The notes: generated by a model from the sequence alone, not told the origin. A stretch of DNA of 64,000 nucleotides from an uncultured Saccharospirillaceae bacterium (GCA_913063165.1 CAJXZL010000001.1:124001-188000); one strand, 5' to 3'. Shown: positions 18,795 through 30,500, numbered from the stretch's first letter. Numbers and translations: made by a program.

Positions 18795-18823
18795 ATTATG
18801 CTATTCCCGACAAATTTAATCAA
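18795..18823 (-). promoter_or_regulatory. Sigma-70 promoter of the iscR-suf operon
   Basis: On the minus strand TTGATT (18823-18818) and CATAAT (18800-18795) are separated by exactly 17 bp, with the iscR start codon 27 bp downstream of the -10 box. The IscR-type operator overlaps both the -35 box and the spacer. Confidence 0.75.
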
Positions 18824-18827
18824 GTAT
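18803..18827 (-). promoter_or_regulatory. IscR type 1 binding site
   Basis: Read on the minus strand, the 25 bases beginning ATACTTGATT and ending GTCGGGAAT match the E. coli type 1 consensus ATASYYGACT-RWWWYAGTC-RRSTAT at 22 of 25 positions by my count. The three mismatches are at positions 9, 16 and 23. Its place over the -35 and spacer fits repression by holo-IscR. Confidence 0.8.
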
Positions 18828-18942
18828 TACGGGCAGACCACATCCAGCACCAAAGCCATTGCTGTCAAGCTAGACCAACAGCGTCTAGCGTTGTTGGTTC
18901 AAGGTGCTATGCTAAGACTTTGTTGGATGCTGGATCTGTACA

Positions 18943-20670
18943 ATGCAACCTAAAATCAAGTTGGTTCGCATGGCCGCCTTGGCTGTCGCGACCTGTCTGT
19001 CTTTACCCGTGGCTGCAGCCTCCGATTGCAACCAATCGCTTACACCCTTGTCACAGGTACAGGGCGTTAGTGATCGCTCACCTCTGCAAGGAGAAAGGCT
19101 ATGGGTGACAGGATTGGTCAGCGCGGTCTATCAGGAACCAAACAGCTTAAAGGGCTTTTTCTTGATCGCAGCTGAGGCCGACCAAGACAACGATCCGCGC
19201 ACCTCAGAAGGCTTGTTTGTCTACAGCCAACAACCGGTCTCTGTCGGGGAGTCGGTTGTGGTATCAGGGCAGGTCACCGAGTTTTACGGCCTTACCGAAC
19301 TGACGCATGTAAACCAGGTTATTGTCTGCTCCCGTCACAACACCTTGCCAAAGCCAACGCCAATAAGCAGCTTGCCGTATTCGGTTGGCTGGCAGGAATC
19401 GGTGGAATCCATGCCCGTTGTCACACCGCCGATGTGGGTATCAGGCAATGGGTCGTTGGCGCGCTATGGTGAACTGCATGTCGCCAGTGACAATGTGTTT
19501 GAACAGGCAGTGCAAGGCGCAGCTCCTAAACAACCGGTCAGTCACTGGGTCATTGACGATGCTGCCCCTGGCAATCAAGCACTGTGGTCATCCTATGTCG
19601 ATGCCGACAATGTCAGACTGGGTACTTCCATCCAACCCTTTACTGCCATCGCCAGTTTTGGTTTTGGCCAATACCGCCTGTTGCCCCAGACACCTATTGA
19701 CGCGCGCGCCCATCGACCAGACCACACAATGGCACCCGCATTTAACCCCGATGCAAACACCCGCATTGCACAATTGAATGTTCGGAACCTCTTTAACGGT
19801 GACGGACAGGGCGGTGGGTTCCCAACCTCTCGGGGAGCCAAGACTGTCGCCGAATACCGCCACCAACTGGCAAAACTGGCGCTCACTGTCCATACGTTTG
19901 ATGCCGACTTTGTCGCCCTGACGGAAATTGAAAATGATGGATACGGTAGCCACTCAGCCATCAGCGATCTACTGTCCGCAGTCAATCGACTGGGCGCCAA
20001 TGACGACCCCTTCGCTTTTGCGGCAGGTGCCAGTGAAGACAGTGGCAGCGATCAGATCACCCAAGGCTTGCTGTATAAAACCCGTGCATGGCAGGTAAAA
20101 CAGGTGGCTTTTTTGCCACTCACATCGCCAGGGGTATCGGCCAGACCCTCTCTCATGGGCGTATTTATGAATCAGCGAACAGGCAGTCACTTGCAGATCG
20201 CAGTCGTACACTACAAATCCCGACGCGCTGGCTGCGCTGAGGACCCCAAAGCAGAGCCCGCAGCCGGTTATTGTGATCAGCGTCGCATGGCGATAAGCCG
20301 CAACCTAATAAAAGCATTAGACAACACCGATGACTTTGATCCTGACATGCGCGTTATCGCTGGGGATTTTAACGCCTATTATGGCGAGCCAGCACTGCGT
20401 TTGTTGACCGATGCGGGTTGGCAGGAATCACGAGCACGGTTAAACCGCTTGCACGAATACACCTATGTATACCGCAACAAGCCGGGTGCCTTAGACCATT
20501 TCTTTGTGCGCTCGAACCCTACGAATTTACCAGACATGCAACAAGTCGATTGGCATATCAACGCTGCTGAATCCGATATCATTGTCGGGGAGGAATTGCA
20601 GAGAGGGCTGGTGTCGGTGTATCGGTCTTCAGATCACGACCCCAGCATTTTGGATCTCAACTGGCGTTAG
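18943..20670 (+). CDS. ExeM/NucH-like extracellular nuclease
   Basis: 575-residue secreted nuclease. A signal peptide is evident ([22 protein letters not shown], cleavage near AAA-S). An OB-fold-like segment follows ([31 protein letters not shown]). The C-terminal half is an endonuclease/exonuclease/phosphatase domain: [25 protein letters not shown], a long QLAVVHYKS-type strand ([14 protein letters not shown]), [15 protein letters not shown] and the final SSDHDPSIL. These match ExeM-type nucleases that degrade extracellular DNA, for nutrition or biofilm turnover. It is monocistronic, divergent from iscR, and its last 14 bp overlap the end of cysE. Confidence 0.88.
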   Translation: MQPKIKLVRMAALAVATCLSLPVAAASDCNQSLTPLSQVQGVSDRSPLQGERLWVTGLVSAVYQEPNSLKGFFLIAAEADQDNDPRTSEGLFVYSQQPVSVGESVVVSGQVTEFYGLTELTHVNQVIVCSRHNTLPKPTPISSLPYSVGWQESVESMPVVTPPMWVSGNGSLARYGELHVASDNVFEQAVQGAAPKQPVSHWVIDDAAPGNQALWSSYVDADNVRLGTSIQPFTAIASFGFGQYRLLPQTPIDARAHRPDHTMAPAFNPDANTRIAQLNVRNLFNGDGQGGGFPTSRGAKTVAEYRHQLAKLALTVHTFDADFVALTEIENDGYGSHSAISDLLSAVNRLGANDDPFAFAAGASEDSGSDQITQGLLYKTRAWQVKQVAFLPLTSPGVSARPSLMGVFMNQRTGSHLQIAVVHYKSRRAGCAEDPKAEPAAGYCDQRRMAISRNLIKALDNTDDFDPDMRVIAGDFNAYYGEPALRLLTDAGWQESRARLNRLHEYTYVYRNKPGALDHFFVRSNPTNLPDMQQVDWHINAAESDIIVGEELQRGLVSVYRSSDHDPSILDLNWR

Positions 20671-21505
20671 GGGTTTTTTCAACAGCCGACGCAGACTCGA
20701 CTTCCAATCCGCCACAGGGCGCAGAAGTATTATCTGCCTCTTCTACTACGGTAAAGTCAGCGCCTTCCAAACCCTTGAACTTAAGGTATTTGAAATTCTT
20801 ATCGAGATGGCAGAGCACATCGCACATTTCATTCAAACGGGCATCTTGCTCATGTATGTGGGCGAGCATCTTGCGAATCGAATGGGCAATAGGATCGGGC
20901 ATCTCAGAGACACCATAGGCATCAAAACCCATTTTTTCGGCAATGACTTTCTGACGCTGCAGCTCATCCGGATCTAATTCAACGGGTGCTGTAGCGCCCT
21001 TGATTACACGCCCCGGCACACCAACCACAGTTGCGTCTGCCGCTACCTCTTTGGTCACAACGGCATTGGAGCCAATTCGGGCACCCGCGTGCACCGTAAA
21101 AGGGCCTAGCACCTTGGCGCCTGCACCCACAATCACACCATCTTCCAAGGTCGGATGGCGTTTGCCTTTCAACCAACTGGTGCCGCCAAGCGTGACGCCT
21201 TGATAGATGGTGACATCATTGCCAATTTCAGCAGTTTCACCGATGACCACACCCAAACCGTGGTCAATAAAGAACCGACGACCAATAACAGCACCGGGAT
21301 GTATTTCAATCCCCGTCACCCACCGCGCTATCAAGGACAACCAGCGTGCCAACCACCGAAAACCCCAGGTCCACAGTTTGTGGTTTACGCGGTGCATAAT
21401 CAGCGCATGCAGACCGGGATAACAGGTCAATACTTCAAACCAGTTTCTCGCAGCAGGGTCTCGATCGAAAACGCTGTTTATGTCTTCTCTAAGCTGTGTA
21501 AACAT
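20657..21505 (-). CDS. cysE: Serine O-acetyltransferase
   Basis: First step of cysteine synthesis, forming O-acetylserine. The left-handed beta-helix hexapeptide repeats are clear from about residue 65 ([25 protein letters not shown]) through [11 protein letters not shown]. The N-terminal [26 protein letters not shown] and [12 protein letters not shown] match the Pseudomonas-type short CysE. The ATG at 21505 has AAGGA nine bases upstream; the ATG at 21511 is too close to it. A tail of about 80 residues follows the helix, ending in a low-complexity acidic stretch. The gene follows trmJ immediately, as in many gammaproteobacteria where cysE precedes iscR. Confidence 0.93.
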   Translation of the reverse strand: MFTQLREDINSVFDRDPAARNWFEVLTCYPGLHALIMHRVNHKLWTWGFRWLARWLSLIARWVTGIEIHPGAVIGRRFFIDHGLGVVIGETAEIGNDVTIYQGVTLGGTSWLKGKRHPTLEDGVIVGAGAKVLGPFTVHAGARIGSNAVVTKEVAADATVVGVPGRVIKGATAPVELDPDELQRQKVIAEKMGFDAYGVSEMPDPIAHSIRKMLAHIHEQDARLNEMCDVLCHLDKNFKYLKFKGLEGADFTVVEEADNTSAPCGGLEVESASAVEKTPNAS

Positions 21506-21510
21506 GACCA

Positions 21511-22299
21511 TTAGTCCTTCAATTTTGCGCGCAATTTATCTACTTGCGTCAGAATACCACGCAAGATATTCATTTCAGAATTATCAGGTTGCACCCGCAT
21601 GTACAATCGTCGCAACCGCGTCATCAATAACTTAGGTTTATGGGGGTCAAGGTATTCAATATCAATAAGGGTCTTTTCTAAATGCTCAAAATACCCCGAC
21701 ATTTGTGCTTGATTGGCCGGTGGCGCCTCGCGCTCTGTGTCCCATTGGTAGTCAACACTGTCACCCAACATGGCCATACGCATTTCATAGGCCAACACCT
21801 GCACGGCAGCTGCAACATTCAAAGAACTGTATTCGGGGTTTGACGGGATGTGCACATGGTGGTGACACAGAGCCAATTCGCCGTTCGTAAGCCCACTGCG
21901 CTCTCGACCGAATACGATTGCGATTTCCACGTCATCTGATTGCTGTAACGACAAACTTGCCGCCTGTCTCGGATTCACCAGCGGCCAAGGAATGGCTCGA
22001 CTGCGCGCACTCGCACCAATCACCAACTGACAATCGGCAACAGCAGCCTCTAAACTGTCTGCCACAGACGCTTTCATCATAATGCCGTGCGCACCCGCCG
22101 CCCGTGCCATGGCGACATTGGTCATAAAGTCGGGTGGGTTGACCAACGACAGATGGGTTAAACCCATGGTTTTCATGGCCCGTGCCGCCGAACCGATATT
22201 GCCACTGAAAGACGGTTCTACCAACACGATGCGTATGCGATCTAAAAAGCTCAAGGATTGCCTCACTAAATAAAGGTCGGTGTCAGTAAAAGCTGCCAT
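21511..22299 (-). CDS. trmJ: tRNA (cytidine/uridine-2'-O-)-methyltransferase TrmJ
   Basis: SPOUT-class enzyme that 2'-O-methylates position 32 in tRNA. Core motifs are [26 protein letters not shown] at the N terminus, [11 protein letters not shown], and the knot region [23 protein letters not shown]. The start is uncertain: ATG 22299 is listed, but a TTG at 22254 with GAGG six bases upstream would give 247 residues, very near the 246 of E. coli TrmJ. The neighbours are cysE downstream and the suhB homologue divergent upstream, the arrangement seen in Pseudomonas. Confidence 0.92.
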   Translation of the reverse strand: MAAFTDTDLYLVRQSLSFLDRIRIVLVEPSFSGNIGSAARAMKTMGLTHLSLVNPPDFMTNVAMARAAGAHGIMMKASVADSLEAAVADCQLVIGASARSRAIPWPLVNPRQAASLSLQQSDDVEIAIVFGRERSGLTNGELALCHHHVHIPSNPEYSSLNVAAAVQVLAYEMRMAMLGDSVDYQWDTEREAPPANQAQMSGYFEHLEKTLIDIEYLDPHKPKLLMTRLRRLYMRVQPDNSEMNILRGILTQVDKLRAKLKD

Positions 22300-22397
22300 T
22301 TTTGAGCCGTTATCAGACACCCTAAAGGGATTTTGGGGTATTTTACATGAAATCGGCTCCCTTGCCTGACTAATCTATTTTCTCACTAGGCTACTAA

Positions 22398-22432
22398 TTT
22401 GTGGCAATTTTTCGTAACATTGTCGCCACAAA
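22398..22432 (+). promoter_or_regulatory. Inverted repeat upstream of the suhB homologue
   Basis: TTTGTGGC and GCCACAAA form a perfect 8-bp inverted repeat with a 19-bp spacer. It ends 33 bp before the suhB-like ATG. It may be an operator or a leader RNA hairpin. No T-run follows. Confidence 0.4.
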
Positions 22433-22465
22433 CCGCTTTTTAACAAAACTGATACCTGGATTCCC

Positions 22466-23230
22466 ATGCAACCCACATTGACGATTGCTTTGCGGGCAGC
22501 ACGTGCTGCCGCCGAAAAACTGAAATTTCAATATGACCAAATGCCCGGTCAGATTGCCGAAGGCATGAGCGTTCAGGCTATTTTAGAAGCCGCTGTTCAA
22601 AGCGCATCCGACCAACTGATCAAGGCCATTCGTAAAGCACACCCTACCCACAACATCGACATCGTTGGCAAAGGTATGGACGAAGCCCGTACGCCTGATG
22701 CAGAAGTAATGTGGCGTGTACGCTTAATCGACAGTACTGCCAACTTCTTGGCGGGCTATCCCGCATTTATGGTCACCGTTGCTTTTTATCGACATGGTAA
22801 AATGGAACACATCGCTTTGGTGAATCCATTTACCGGTGGTGAATTTACAGCCACCCGTGGTCGCGGCATGCAATTTTTAGAAAAGCGCACCCGTACCAGC
22901 AATCAAAAGAAACTGCAAAAAGCCCTCGTTTCAACCTACAAGCCAGATTTCAACACGCCGTTCTTTGCTGTACTCAAAGAGCAGCAATGTGATGTGCGTC
23001 TGACTGGGTCATTCTTGACCGACCTCACCGCATGTTGTGGTGGCCAGACAGTCGCTTTTGTCGCCAACCAAGTGGATGAGCTCGATATCGAAGTGGCGTC
23101 TCTATTGGCTCAGGAATCAGGTGCGTTAACAGGTGACGCCAATGGCCGTCCTTTGTCGCTGAAGAGTAAGACTTTGGTGGTCGCGAACCCGAAACTGTTC
23201 AAATTGGTTATTCAGGCCCTGTCTGCTTAA
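22466..23230 (+). CDS. suhB: SuhB-like inositol monophosphatase homologue, catalytic residues lost
   Basis: 254-residue member of the inositol monophosphatase family, placed opposite trmJ-cysE exactly where suhB lies in Pseudomonas-like genomes. The fold is recognisable from the start (LTIALRAARAAAEKL), FTATRGRGMQFL and RLTGSFLTDL. The metal site is not intact. The usual WxIDPLDGTTNF reads WRVRLIDSTANF (residues 83-94), so the first Asp is Arg86. The usual TEES motif reads IVGK at 66-69, and PWDxAAG reads ELDIEVAS. It is therefore unlikely to hydrolyse phosphates. In E. coli, SuhB also acts as a Nus factor in rRNA antitermination, which may be the retained role here. Confidence 0.8.
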   Translation: MQPTLTIALRAARAAAEKLKFQYDQMPGQIAEGMSVQAILEAAVQSASDQLIKAIRKAHPTHNIDIVGKGMDEARTPDAEVMWRVRLIDSTANFLAGYPAFMVTVAFYRHGKMEHIALVNPFTGGEFTATRGRGMQFLEKRTRTSNQKKLQKALVSTYKPDFNTPFFAVLKEQQCDVRLTGSFLTDLTACCGGQTVAFVANQVDELDIEVASLLAQESGALTGDANGRPLSLKSKTLVVANPKLFKLVIQALSA

Positions 23231-23330
23231 TCAGAAGCAACACCGCATAACCACGCAGTTTGGATATGCGGTGTGACCCGACAGCATTAGGCTTCAACCG
23301 TTGTTCATCGACTATTACGGGTAGCACAAC

Positions 23331-24410
23331 ATGACACACAATCTGCAAATTCTTGCTGGCGAACGTGCTTTACAGCATATTCGAGAAAAGGGATTAAAGC
23401 CGGAACACATCTCCATGATGTTAGGCGCGTCAGGTGGACCTAAATGGTTCGTGCTATCACGTTTTGACCAATATCTTGGTCGCGAATTTCTAAGCCAAGC
23501 CACACAACCTATCAATTTGGTCGGATCCTCAATTGGCGCTATGCGTATGGCCTGCCACGCAATGGCCGCACCCGATAAAGCCATCCAACGGCTCGAAGAT
23601 GCCTACGTGGCATCGGCCTATGACCACACCACGACCCCCAAAGATGTCTCTGACAGTGCCGAGTACATGATCAAGCACTTCCTAGGCGAAACTGGCATTG
23701 AAGAAATCGTACATAACACCCAGTTTCACCTCAACGTTGTCGCGGCCCGCGCCAGAGGTTGGGGTGCCAGTGACACGCGTTTTAAGCAGTTGACGAGCGT
23801 ACTGGCCAGCGCGGCGACCAATATGGTGTCACGCCGGGCATTTTTGTCATTTTATGAGCGGGTGATATTTTCACAACAGGTACCCACCTCGCCATTTCGA
23901 GATTTGCGCGGGGTAAAGGGCCGTTTGTGCCAGCTATCCTCGGCCAATAGTTTACAGGCCTTAATGGCCTCTGGTGCCATTCCCTTGGTGTTAGAAGGTG
24001 TGCGTGACATACCAGGCGCACCACAGGGCACTTATCGCGATGGCGGTATGATTGATTACCATTTCGATCTACCGTTAGAAACCGCACCAGGCCTTATTTT
24101 ATACCCCCATTTTGCGCCTATGCTGAAGCCCGGCTGGTTTGATAAAAGCCTGCCTTGGCGCACGGTAAACAAGCGCAATTACACCGATGTTGTGCTCGTC
24201 ACGCCAACGCAATCATTTATTGATCGGCTACCCTATGGCAAGATTCCTGATCGGGGTGACTTTGAGAAATTGGAAACAGATGTGCGGCAGAAATATTGGC
24301 ACACTGCGATTGCGCAAGGACAGGCCATTGCCGACGACTTTGCTACATTAATCGACACCAACCGCATTGCTGAGATTGCCCAGCCGCTCGACCCTAAAGC
24401 CTTGGCTTAA
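23331..24410 (+). CDS. Patatin-like phospholipase
   Basis: 359-residue protein of the patatin lipase family, with a Ser-Asp dyad. The oxyanion loop is GASGGPKW, the nucleophile is in GSSIGAMR (GxSxG), and the partner Asp is in YRDGGMIDY (DGG). No signal peptide is evident, so it is probably cytoplasmic or delivered by a special route. It stands alone, 100 bp after the suhB homologue, and ends at a bidirectional terminator shared with secF. The substrate is unknown. Confidence 0.88.
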   Translation: MTHNLQILAGERALQHIREKGLKPEHISMMLGASGGPKWFVLSRFDQYLGREFLSQATQPINLVGSSIGAMRMACHAMAAPDKAIQRLEDAYVASAYDHTTTPKDVSDSAEYMIKHFLGETGIEEIVHNTQFHLNVVAARARGWGASDTRFKQLTSVLASAATNMVSRRAFLSFYERVIFSQQVPTSPFRDLRGVKGRLCQLSSANSLQALMASGAIPLVLEGVRDIPGAPQGTYRDGGMIDYHFDLPLETAPGLILYPHFAPMLKPGWFDKSLPWRTVNKRNYTDVVLVTPTQSFIDRLPYGKIPDRGDFEKLETDVRQKYWHTAIAQGQAIADDFATLIDTNRIAEIAQPLDPKALA

Positions 24411-24456
24411 CCACTACCGCATACAGCATCCCGTTGCCGACACAAGCAACTGACAC

Positions 24457-24497
24457 AAAAAAGCCCAGTGTGCGATCAGCACATACTGGGCTTTTTT
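24457..24497. terminator. Bidirectional rho-independent terminator
   Basis: AAAAAAGCCCAGT and ACTGGGCTTTTTT flank a short loop, giving a stem of at least nine pairs with an A-run on one side and a T-run on the other. It serves the patatin gene on the plus strand and the secDF transcript on the minus strand. Confidence 0.9.
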
Positions 24498-24540
24498 ATG
24501 GATACAGAAAAACGCTACCGTGCCACTACCTGCCTATTGC

Positions 24541-24569
24541 CCTGTCCAACCTCTGATTATTTGGACAGG
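24541..24569 (-). other. Hairpin downstream of secF
   Basis: CCTGTCCAA and TTGGACAGG form a perfect 9-bp stem with an 11-base loop, 15 bp after the secF stop codon. No T-run follows, so it is more likely a 3'-end stabilising structure ahead of the main terminator. Confidence 0.45.
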
Positions 24570-24584
24570 CCAAGGGTTACGGTC

Positions 24585-25526
24585 TTAGTCTTTTAACCAA
24601 GTCGGAATTTCTTCCATGTCATCCGTCTTCGGCTTTTCAGGCGGCATCAAGTCTTCTTTGGTCAGCTTCATCAACATCAAGACGTTGGCTGCAACATAGA
24701 TCGATGAGTAGGTACCGATTAAAATACCAACCAGTAAAGCGACGGAGAAACCGAAATTAAGTTCACCGCCAACGACCAATAGCGACAGCAATACGATCAT
24801 CGTAGTACCAGATGTCATCAAGGTACGTCCGAGCGTTTGAGTCAACGACACATCAATGATGTATTCAATGTCATCACTGCGGATCATTCTGAAGTTTTCA
24901 CGAATACGGTCTGCTACCACAATGGTGTCGTTTAACGAGTAACCAATAACCGCCAACACAGCAGCCAATACGGTCAGGTCAAATTCAAAGCCAGTGACTG
25001 AGAAAAAGCCCATCACAATGATAACGTCGTGAATCAATGCACCTACTGCACCGACCGAAAACTTAAACTGGAATCGGAATGCAATGTAGATCATCACCAG
25101 AATCAGCGCCAACACCATGGCAAGGCCACCGTTTTCACGCAATTCTTCACCTACCGTAGGGCCAACAAATTCACTTCTGCTCAATACAACGGCGGTGCCG
25201 TCCTGTTGCAGCGCAGCCATTACTTCTTCAGCCATGCTGGGCGAGTCATTCACCTTCATTCGCATCAATACGTCAGTATTTGAACCAAAATACTGCACAA
25301 TGACGTCTTGAAAACCGGCATCATTCAACTTACCACGTATAACACCCACATCGGCAGGCTCTGCGTAATCCACTTGGATCAGCGTGCCGCCCGTAAAGTC
25401 GAGACCAAAATTCAGACCCTTAAAGCCCAGCGACAGAATACTAATCAGCAACAGCGTGACAGAAAAGACAAAAGTCACCTTCCGTAGCTTCATAAACGGA
25501 ATGCGTTTCATTTCGCTCATTTCCAT
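24585..25526 (-). CDS. secF: Protein translocase subunit SecF
   Basis: 313-residue inner-membrane partner of SecD that uses the proton gradient to help pull secreted proteins across. The first periplasmic domain begins GLNFGLDFTGGTLIQVDY, the family signature. Six membrane segments are visible, including the cluster ALILVMIYIAFRF, DVIIVMGFFS, LAAVLAVIGYSLNDTIVVADRIREN. It overlaps secD by 10 bp. A slightly later start (MSEMKRIP) is possible. Confidence 0.97.
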   Translation of the reverse strand: MEMSEMKRIPFMKLRKVTFVFSVTLLLISILSLGFKGLNFGLDFTGGTLIQVDYAEPADVGVIRGKLNDAGFQDVIVQYFGSNTDVLMRMKVNDSPSMAEEVMAALQQDGTAVVLSRSEFVGPTVGEELRENGGLAMVLALILVMIYIAFRFQFKFSVGAVGALIHDVIIVMGFFSVTGFEFDLTVLAAVLAVIGYSLNDTIVVADRIRENFRMIRSDDIEYIIDVSLTQTLGRTLMTSGTTMIVLLSLLVVGGELNFGFSVALLVGILIGTYSSIYVAANVLMLMKLTKEDLMPPEKPKTDDMEEIPTWLKD

Positions 25527-27379
25527 ATCTCCCGAATGGGTACAGTTTTCAAATCACGTCCACCCAATAGCCAGTTGCTCAATGCACGGGTTAATATAAT
25601 CGCCGTAAACATCGAAGTGACAATACCGAACGACAGTGTTACCGCAAATCCCTTAATCGGGCCAGTGCCGACCGCATAAAGAATAACCGCAACAATCAAA
25701 GTGGTTAAGTTGGCATCCAAAATGGTGGTAAATGCGCGATCATAACCCGCATTAATCGCAGAATGCGGCGACATACCATTGTCCATTTCTTCTCGTATGC
25801 GGCTAAAAATAAGCACGTTTGCATCGACCGCCATACCCACCGTTAATACGATACCGGCAATACCCGGCAAGGTTAACGTGGCACCTAACATCGACAACAG
25901 GGCAACCACCAAGACGATGTTGGTTGTCAGCGCGACTACTGCAAACACACCAAACACGCGATAGGCCACAAGCATAAAGAACACCACTGCAATAAAGCCA
26001 ATGGCTATAGACCAGACGCCCTTCACAATATTGTCTTCACCCAACGACGCACCAATGGTTCGCTCATTGATAATCTTCATTGGTGCTGCCAAAGCGCCAG
26101 CACGAAGTAACAGCGCCAATTCAGAGGCTTCAGCGGGACTATCTAAACCTTGAATAACAAAACTACTTGAGAAAATACCACGGATAGTTGCAAGACTGAT
26201 GATGCCTTTTTCTTCAACCGTCGAGTAAATAATCTTTTGTGCGCCATTAACCATGCGGTAGTCAGTTTCAGTCTTTTGCTCAATGAACAAGACCGCCATA
26301 CGGCGACCGACACCCAACTTGGTGGTTTGGCCCATACGAGCACCACCTTTACTGTCCAATGACACCGACACTTCAGGAATACCCTGTTGGTCGTAAGAGA
26401 CACGGGCATTGGTAACGTTGTCACCACTGATGATTACCGAACGTTCTAGCGACGCCGAACTTTGGCTACCACCTGCTCCGTCACGGAACTGATAAATTTC
26501 AGACGTTGGGTCACCCGCCTGGGCTTCTAAACGAAACTCTAGGTTGGCTGACTTACCGAGAATCTTTTTGGCCTGTGCGGTGTCTTGTACACCAGGCAAC
26601 TCAACCACAATGCGGTCTCTGCCTTGTCGCAATACTTGCGGCTCTGCCACACCCAACTCATTCACACGATTTTTCAACGTGGTTAAGTTTTGGTTGATGG
26701 CATAGTCTTCCAATTCGCCTTGCTTGGTCTCAGAAAAACGCACTCTGACGCTCACACCATCGCCCATGGTTTCTCTTAGAAATTCTGGATACTGCTCGCC
26801 AAAGAACGTATCACCGAGGTCACGGTTTTCAGCATCTCGGAATTCAACCGTCAAACCAAAACCGGGTGCCTTACTGACACCACGGAATCGAATGCCTTCT
26901 TCACGCAAAGTACGCTTGATGTCTGCTGAGTAATCTTCCATTTGATTGGTCAGATAAGCATCCATATCGACTGCAAGTAAGAAGTGCACACCACCGCTCA
27001 AGTCCAAACCTAAGGACATTGGCGATGCACCCATCGCTACCAACCATCCTGGCGTGGTAGGCGCTTTATTCAATGCGACGATGTAGCCGTCACCCAATTC
27101 TCTTTGAATCAGTGCCTTGGCATCCAGCTGACGGCTGTCATCTTGTAACCGAATCATAATATGGCGATCGGTTAACTCTTCACCGAAATAGCCGATATTG
27201 GCAGATTCCAATGTGGCTATTGCTTGATCCATTGCAACCGTGGTCACGACTTTACGAGAGTCGGTGGTGGCGATCTGAATCGCAGCGTCAGGGGGATAAA
27301 TATTAGGCAAGGCATACAATGCGCCGACGAGACACACGATAACCACAAGCAGGTTTTTCCAGAGCGGGTAACGGTTCAT
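25517..27379 (-). CDS. secD: Protein translocase subunit SecD
   Basis: About 620 residues. One N-terminal membrane helix (LWKNLLVVIVCLVGALYAL), a large periplasmic domain with LGLDLSGGVHFLLAVD and RQGRDRIVVELPGVQD, and a C-terminal membrane block with GMAVDANVLIFSRIREE. All are standard for SecD. The ATG at 27379 has GGAA seven bases upstream; a TTG two codons earlier lacks support. It is transcribed with yajC upstream and secF downstream, the conserved order. Confidence 0.97.
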   Translation of the reverse strand: MNRYPLWKNLLVVIVCLVGALYALPNIYPPDAAIQIATTDSRKVVTTVAMDQAIATLESANIGYFGEELTDRHIMIRLQDDSRQLDAKALIQRELGDGYIVALNKAPTTPGWLVAMGASPMSLGLDLSGGVHFLLAVDMDAYLTNQMEDYSADIKRTLREEGIRFRGVSKAPGFGLTVEFRDAENRDLGDTFFGEQYPEFLRETMGDGVSVRVRFSETKQGELEDYAINQNLTTLKNRVNELGVAEPQVLRQGRDRIVVELPGVQDTAQAKKILGKSANLEFRLEAQAGDPTSEIYQFRDGAGGSQSSASLERSVIISGDNVTNARVSYDQQGIPEVSVSLDSKGGARMGQTTKLGVGRRMAVLFIEQKTETDYRMVNGAQKIIYSTVEEKGIISLATIRGIFSSSFVIQGLDSPAEASELALLLRAGALAAPMKIINERTIGASLGEDNIVKGVWSIAIGFIAVVFFMLVAYRVFGVFAVVALTTNIVLVVALLSMLGATLTLPGIAGIVLTVGMAVDANVLIFSRIREEMDNGMSPHSAINAGYDRAFTTILDANLTTLIVAVILYAVGTGPIKGFAVTLSFGIVTSMFTAIILTRALSNWLLGGRDLKTVPIREIWK

Positions 27380-27459
27380 TATCAAATTCCGATTGTGCTT
27401 TTCAGAACCAAGACAGCGCTAACATTGGGCATGTAACGCATTACTGGTGCTGAGTCAAA

Positions 27460-27507
27460 GAACCTGAGCTGCTCGCTCAGGTTCGAACGAAATGGGCCAA
27501 GACCCAT
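27460..27507 (-). other. Two tandem hairpins between yajC and secD
   Basis: GAACCTGAGC and GCTCAGGTTC form a perfect 10-bp stem with a 5-base loop at 27460-27484. A second small stem (ATGGG and CCCAT, 27492-27507) lies just on the yajC side. On the minus strand only TTT follows the larger stem, so partial termination or RNA processing between yajC and secD is more likely than full termination. Confidence 0.5.
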
Positions 27508-27512
27508 CCCAC

Positions 27513-27863
27513 TTAAATGCCTTTCAACGTACCTTTAGGCAATGTTGCGTTTACTGAAGGCTTCTGGAACTTCAATTCCACCTTTTCAGCAACTTCAACC
27601 ACAACGAAATCGTCAGTAACGCGAACCACTTTGCCGCAGATGCCGCCAGTCGTCATTACTTCGTCACCCTTTGCCAAGGTACCGATCAATTCTTTGTGCT
27701 CTTTGGTACGTTTGCTCTGTGGACGCCATACCATCAAATAAAAGATAACCACAAAGATGCCCAACATAAGCAAAGGCGACCATACTGGTGCTTCAGCAGG
27801 TGCTACTTCAGCCATAGCTGCTACAGGAAACAAAGACGCTACAACCAATAACCAATTTTTCAT
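27513..27863 (-). CDS. yajC: Sec translocon accessory subunit YajC
   Basis: 116-residue single-span inner-membrane protein of the SecDF-YajC complex. An N-terminal signal-like segment (LLVVASLFPVAAMA) precedes the conserved helix LMLGIFVVIFYLMVWRPQSKRTKEHKELI, then LAKGDEVMTTGGICGKV, a hallmark of the family. The two hydrophobic stretches make it a little longer than the shortest homologues. It lies 22 bp after tgt in the standard cluster. Confidence 0.96.
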   Translation of the reverse strand: MKNWLLVVASLFPVAAMAEVAPAEAPVWSPLLMLGIFVVIFYLMVWRPQSKRTKEHKELIGTLAKGDEVMTTGGICGKVVRVTDDFVVVEVAEKVELKFQKPSVNATLPKGTLKGI

Positions 27864-27885
27864 GACAAAAACTCCGTTTATTACA

Positions 27886-30080
<2,195 letters not shown>

Positions 30081-30151
30081 GTATTTCTAGAAACCGATGA
30101 TTAAAAAAAACCATTTTAACTGAAAAAAGTGAACGAAGTAACAGGAAGTCA

Positions 30152-30179
30152 TTGACAGGTAAGGATTTTTTCGTATGAT
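30152..30179 (+). promoter_or_regulatory. Sigma-70 promoter of tRNA-Leu
   Basis: TTGACA (30152-30157) and TATGAT (30174-30179) are separated by 16 bp, followed by a GC-rich stretch (GCCCC) typical of stable-RNA promoters under stringent control. The tRNA begins 36 bp after the -10 box. Confidence 0.8.
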
Positions 30180-30215
30180 AGCCCCACTTCGAGCGACAAC
30201 GCCCGAACAAGTAAT

Positions 30216-30302
30216 GCCAGTGTGGCGAAATTGGTAGACGCGCCGGATTCAAAATCCGGTTCCTGAGAGGGAGTGTCGGTTCGAGTCCGACCACTGGTAC
30301 CA
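30216..30302 (+). tRNA. tRNA-Leu (anticodon CAA)
   Basis: 87-nt class II tRNA. The acceptor stem is GCCAGTG/CACTGGT, the anticodon stem-loop is CCGGA-TT-CAA-AA-TCCGG, a long variable arm (CCTGAGAGGGAG region) follows, and the T arm contains GTTCGAGTC. CCA is encoded. The anticodon CAA reads UUG. It is monocistronic, with a promoter and terminator of its own. Confidence 0.96.
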
Positions 30303-30372
30303 CATTTAACTGAGTCGTTTTAACAAACGGTCAGTCGAGGCAGCAAAATTACATTTTGTCGGTCTCAGCAGC

Positions 30373-30397
30373 AAAGGTCACTTCGGTGGCCTTTTTT
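30373..30397 (+). terminator. Rho-independent terminator after tRNA-Leu
   Basis: AAAGGTCAC, tetraloop TTCG, GTGGCC and six Ts form a compact stem with one G-T pair. It lies 70 bp after the tRNA end. The preceding A-run may also let it work, more weakly, in the opposite direction. Confidence 0.85.
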
Positions 30398-30500
30398 GTT
30401 GCCTATTGAATAGGGTCAAGTTTGTTATGCAATGGGATTCACGCGCCTGTGCCAATACAAATAGCACTGCCCTTTAGCCAAATAAAGCGATACAAGGCAG

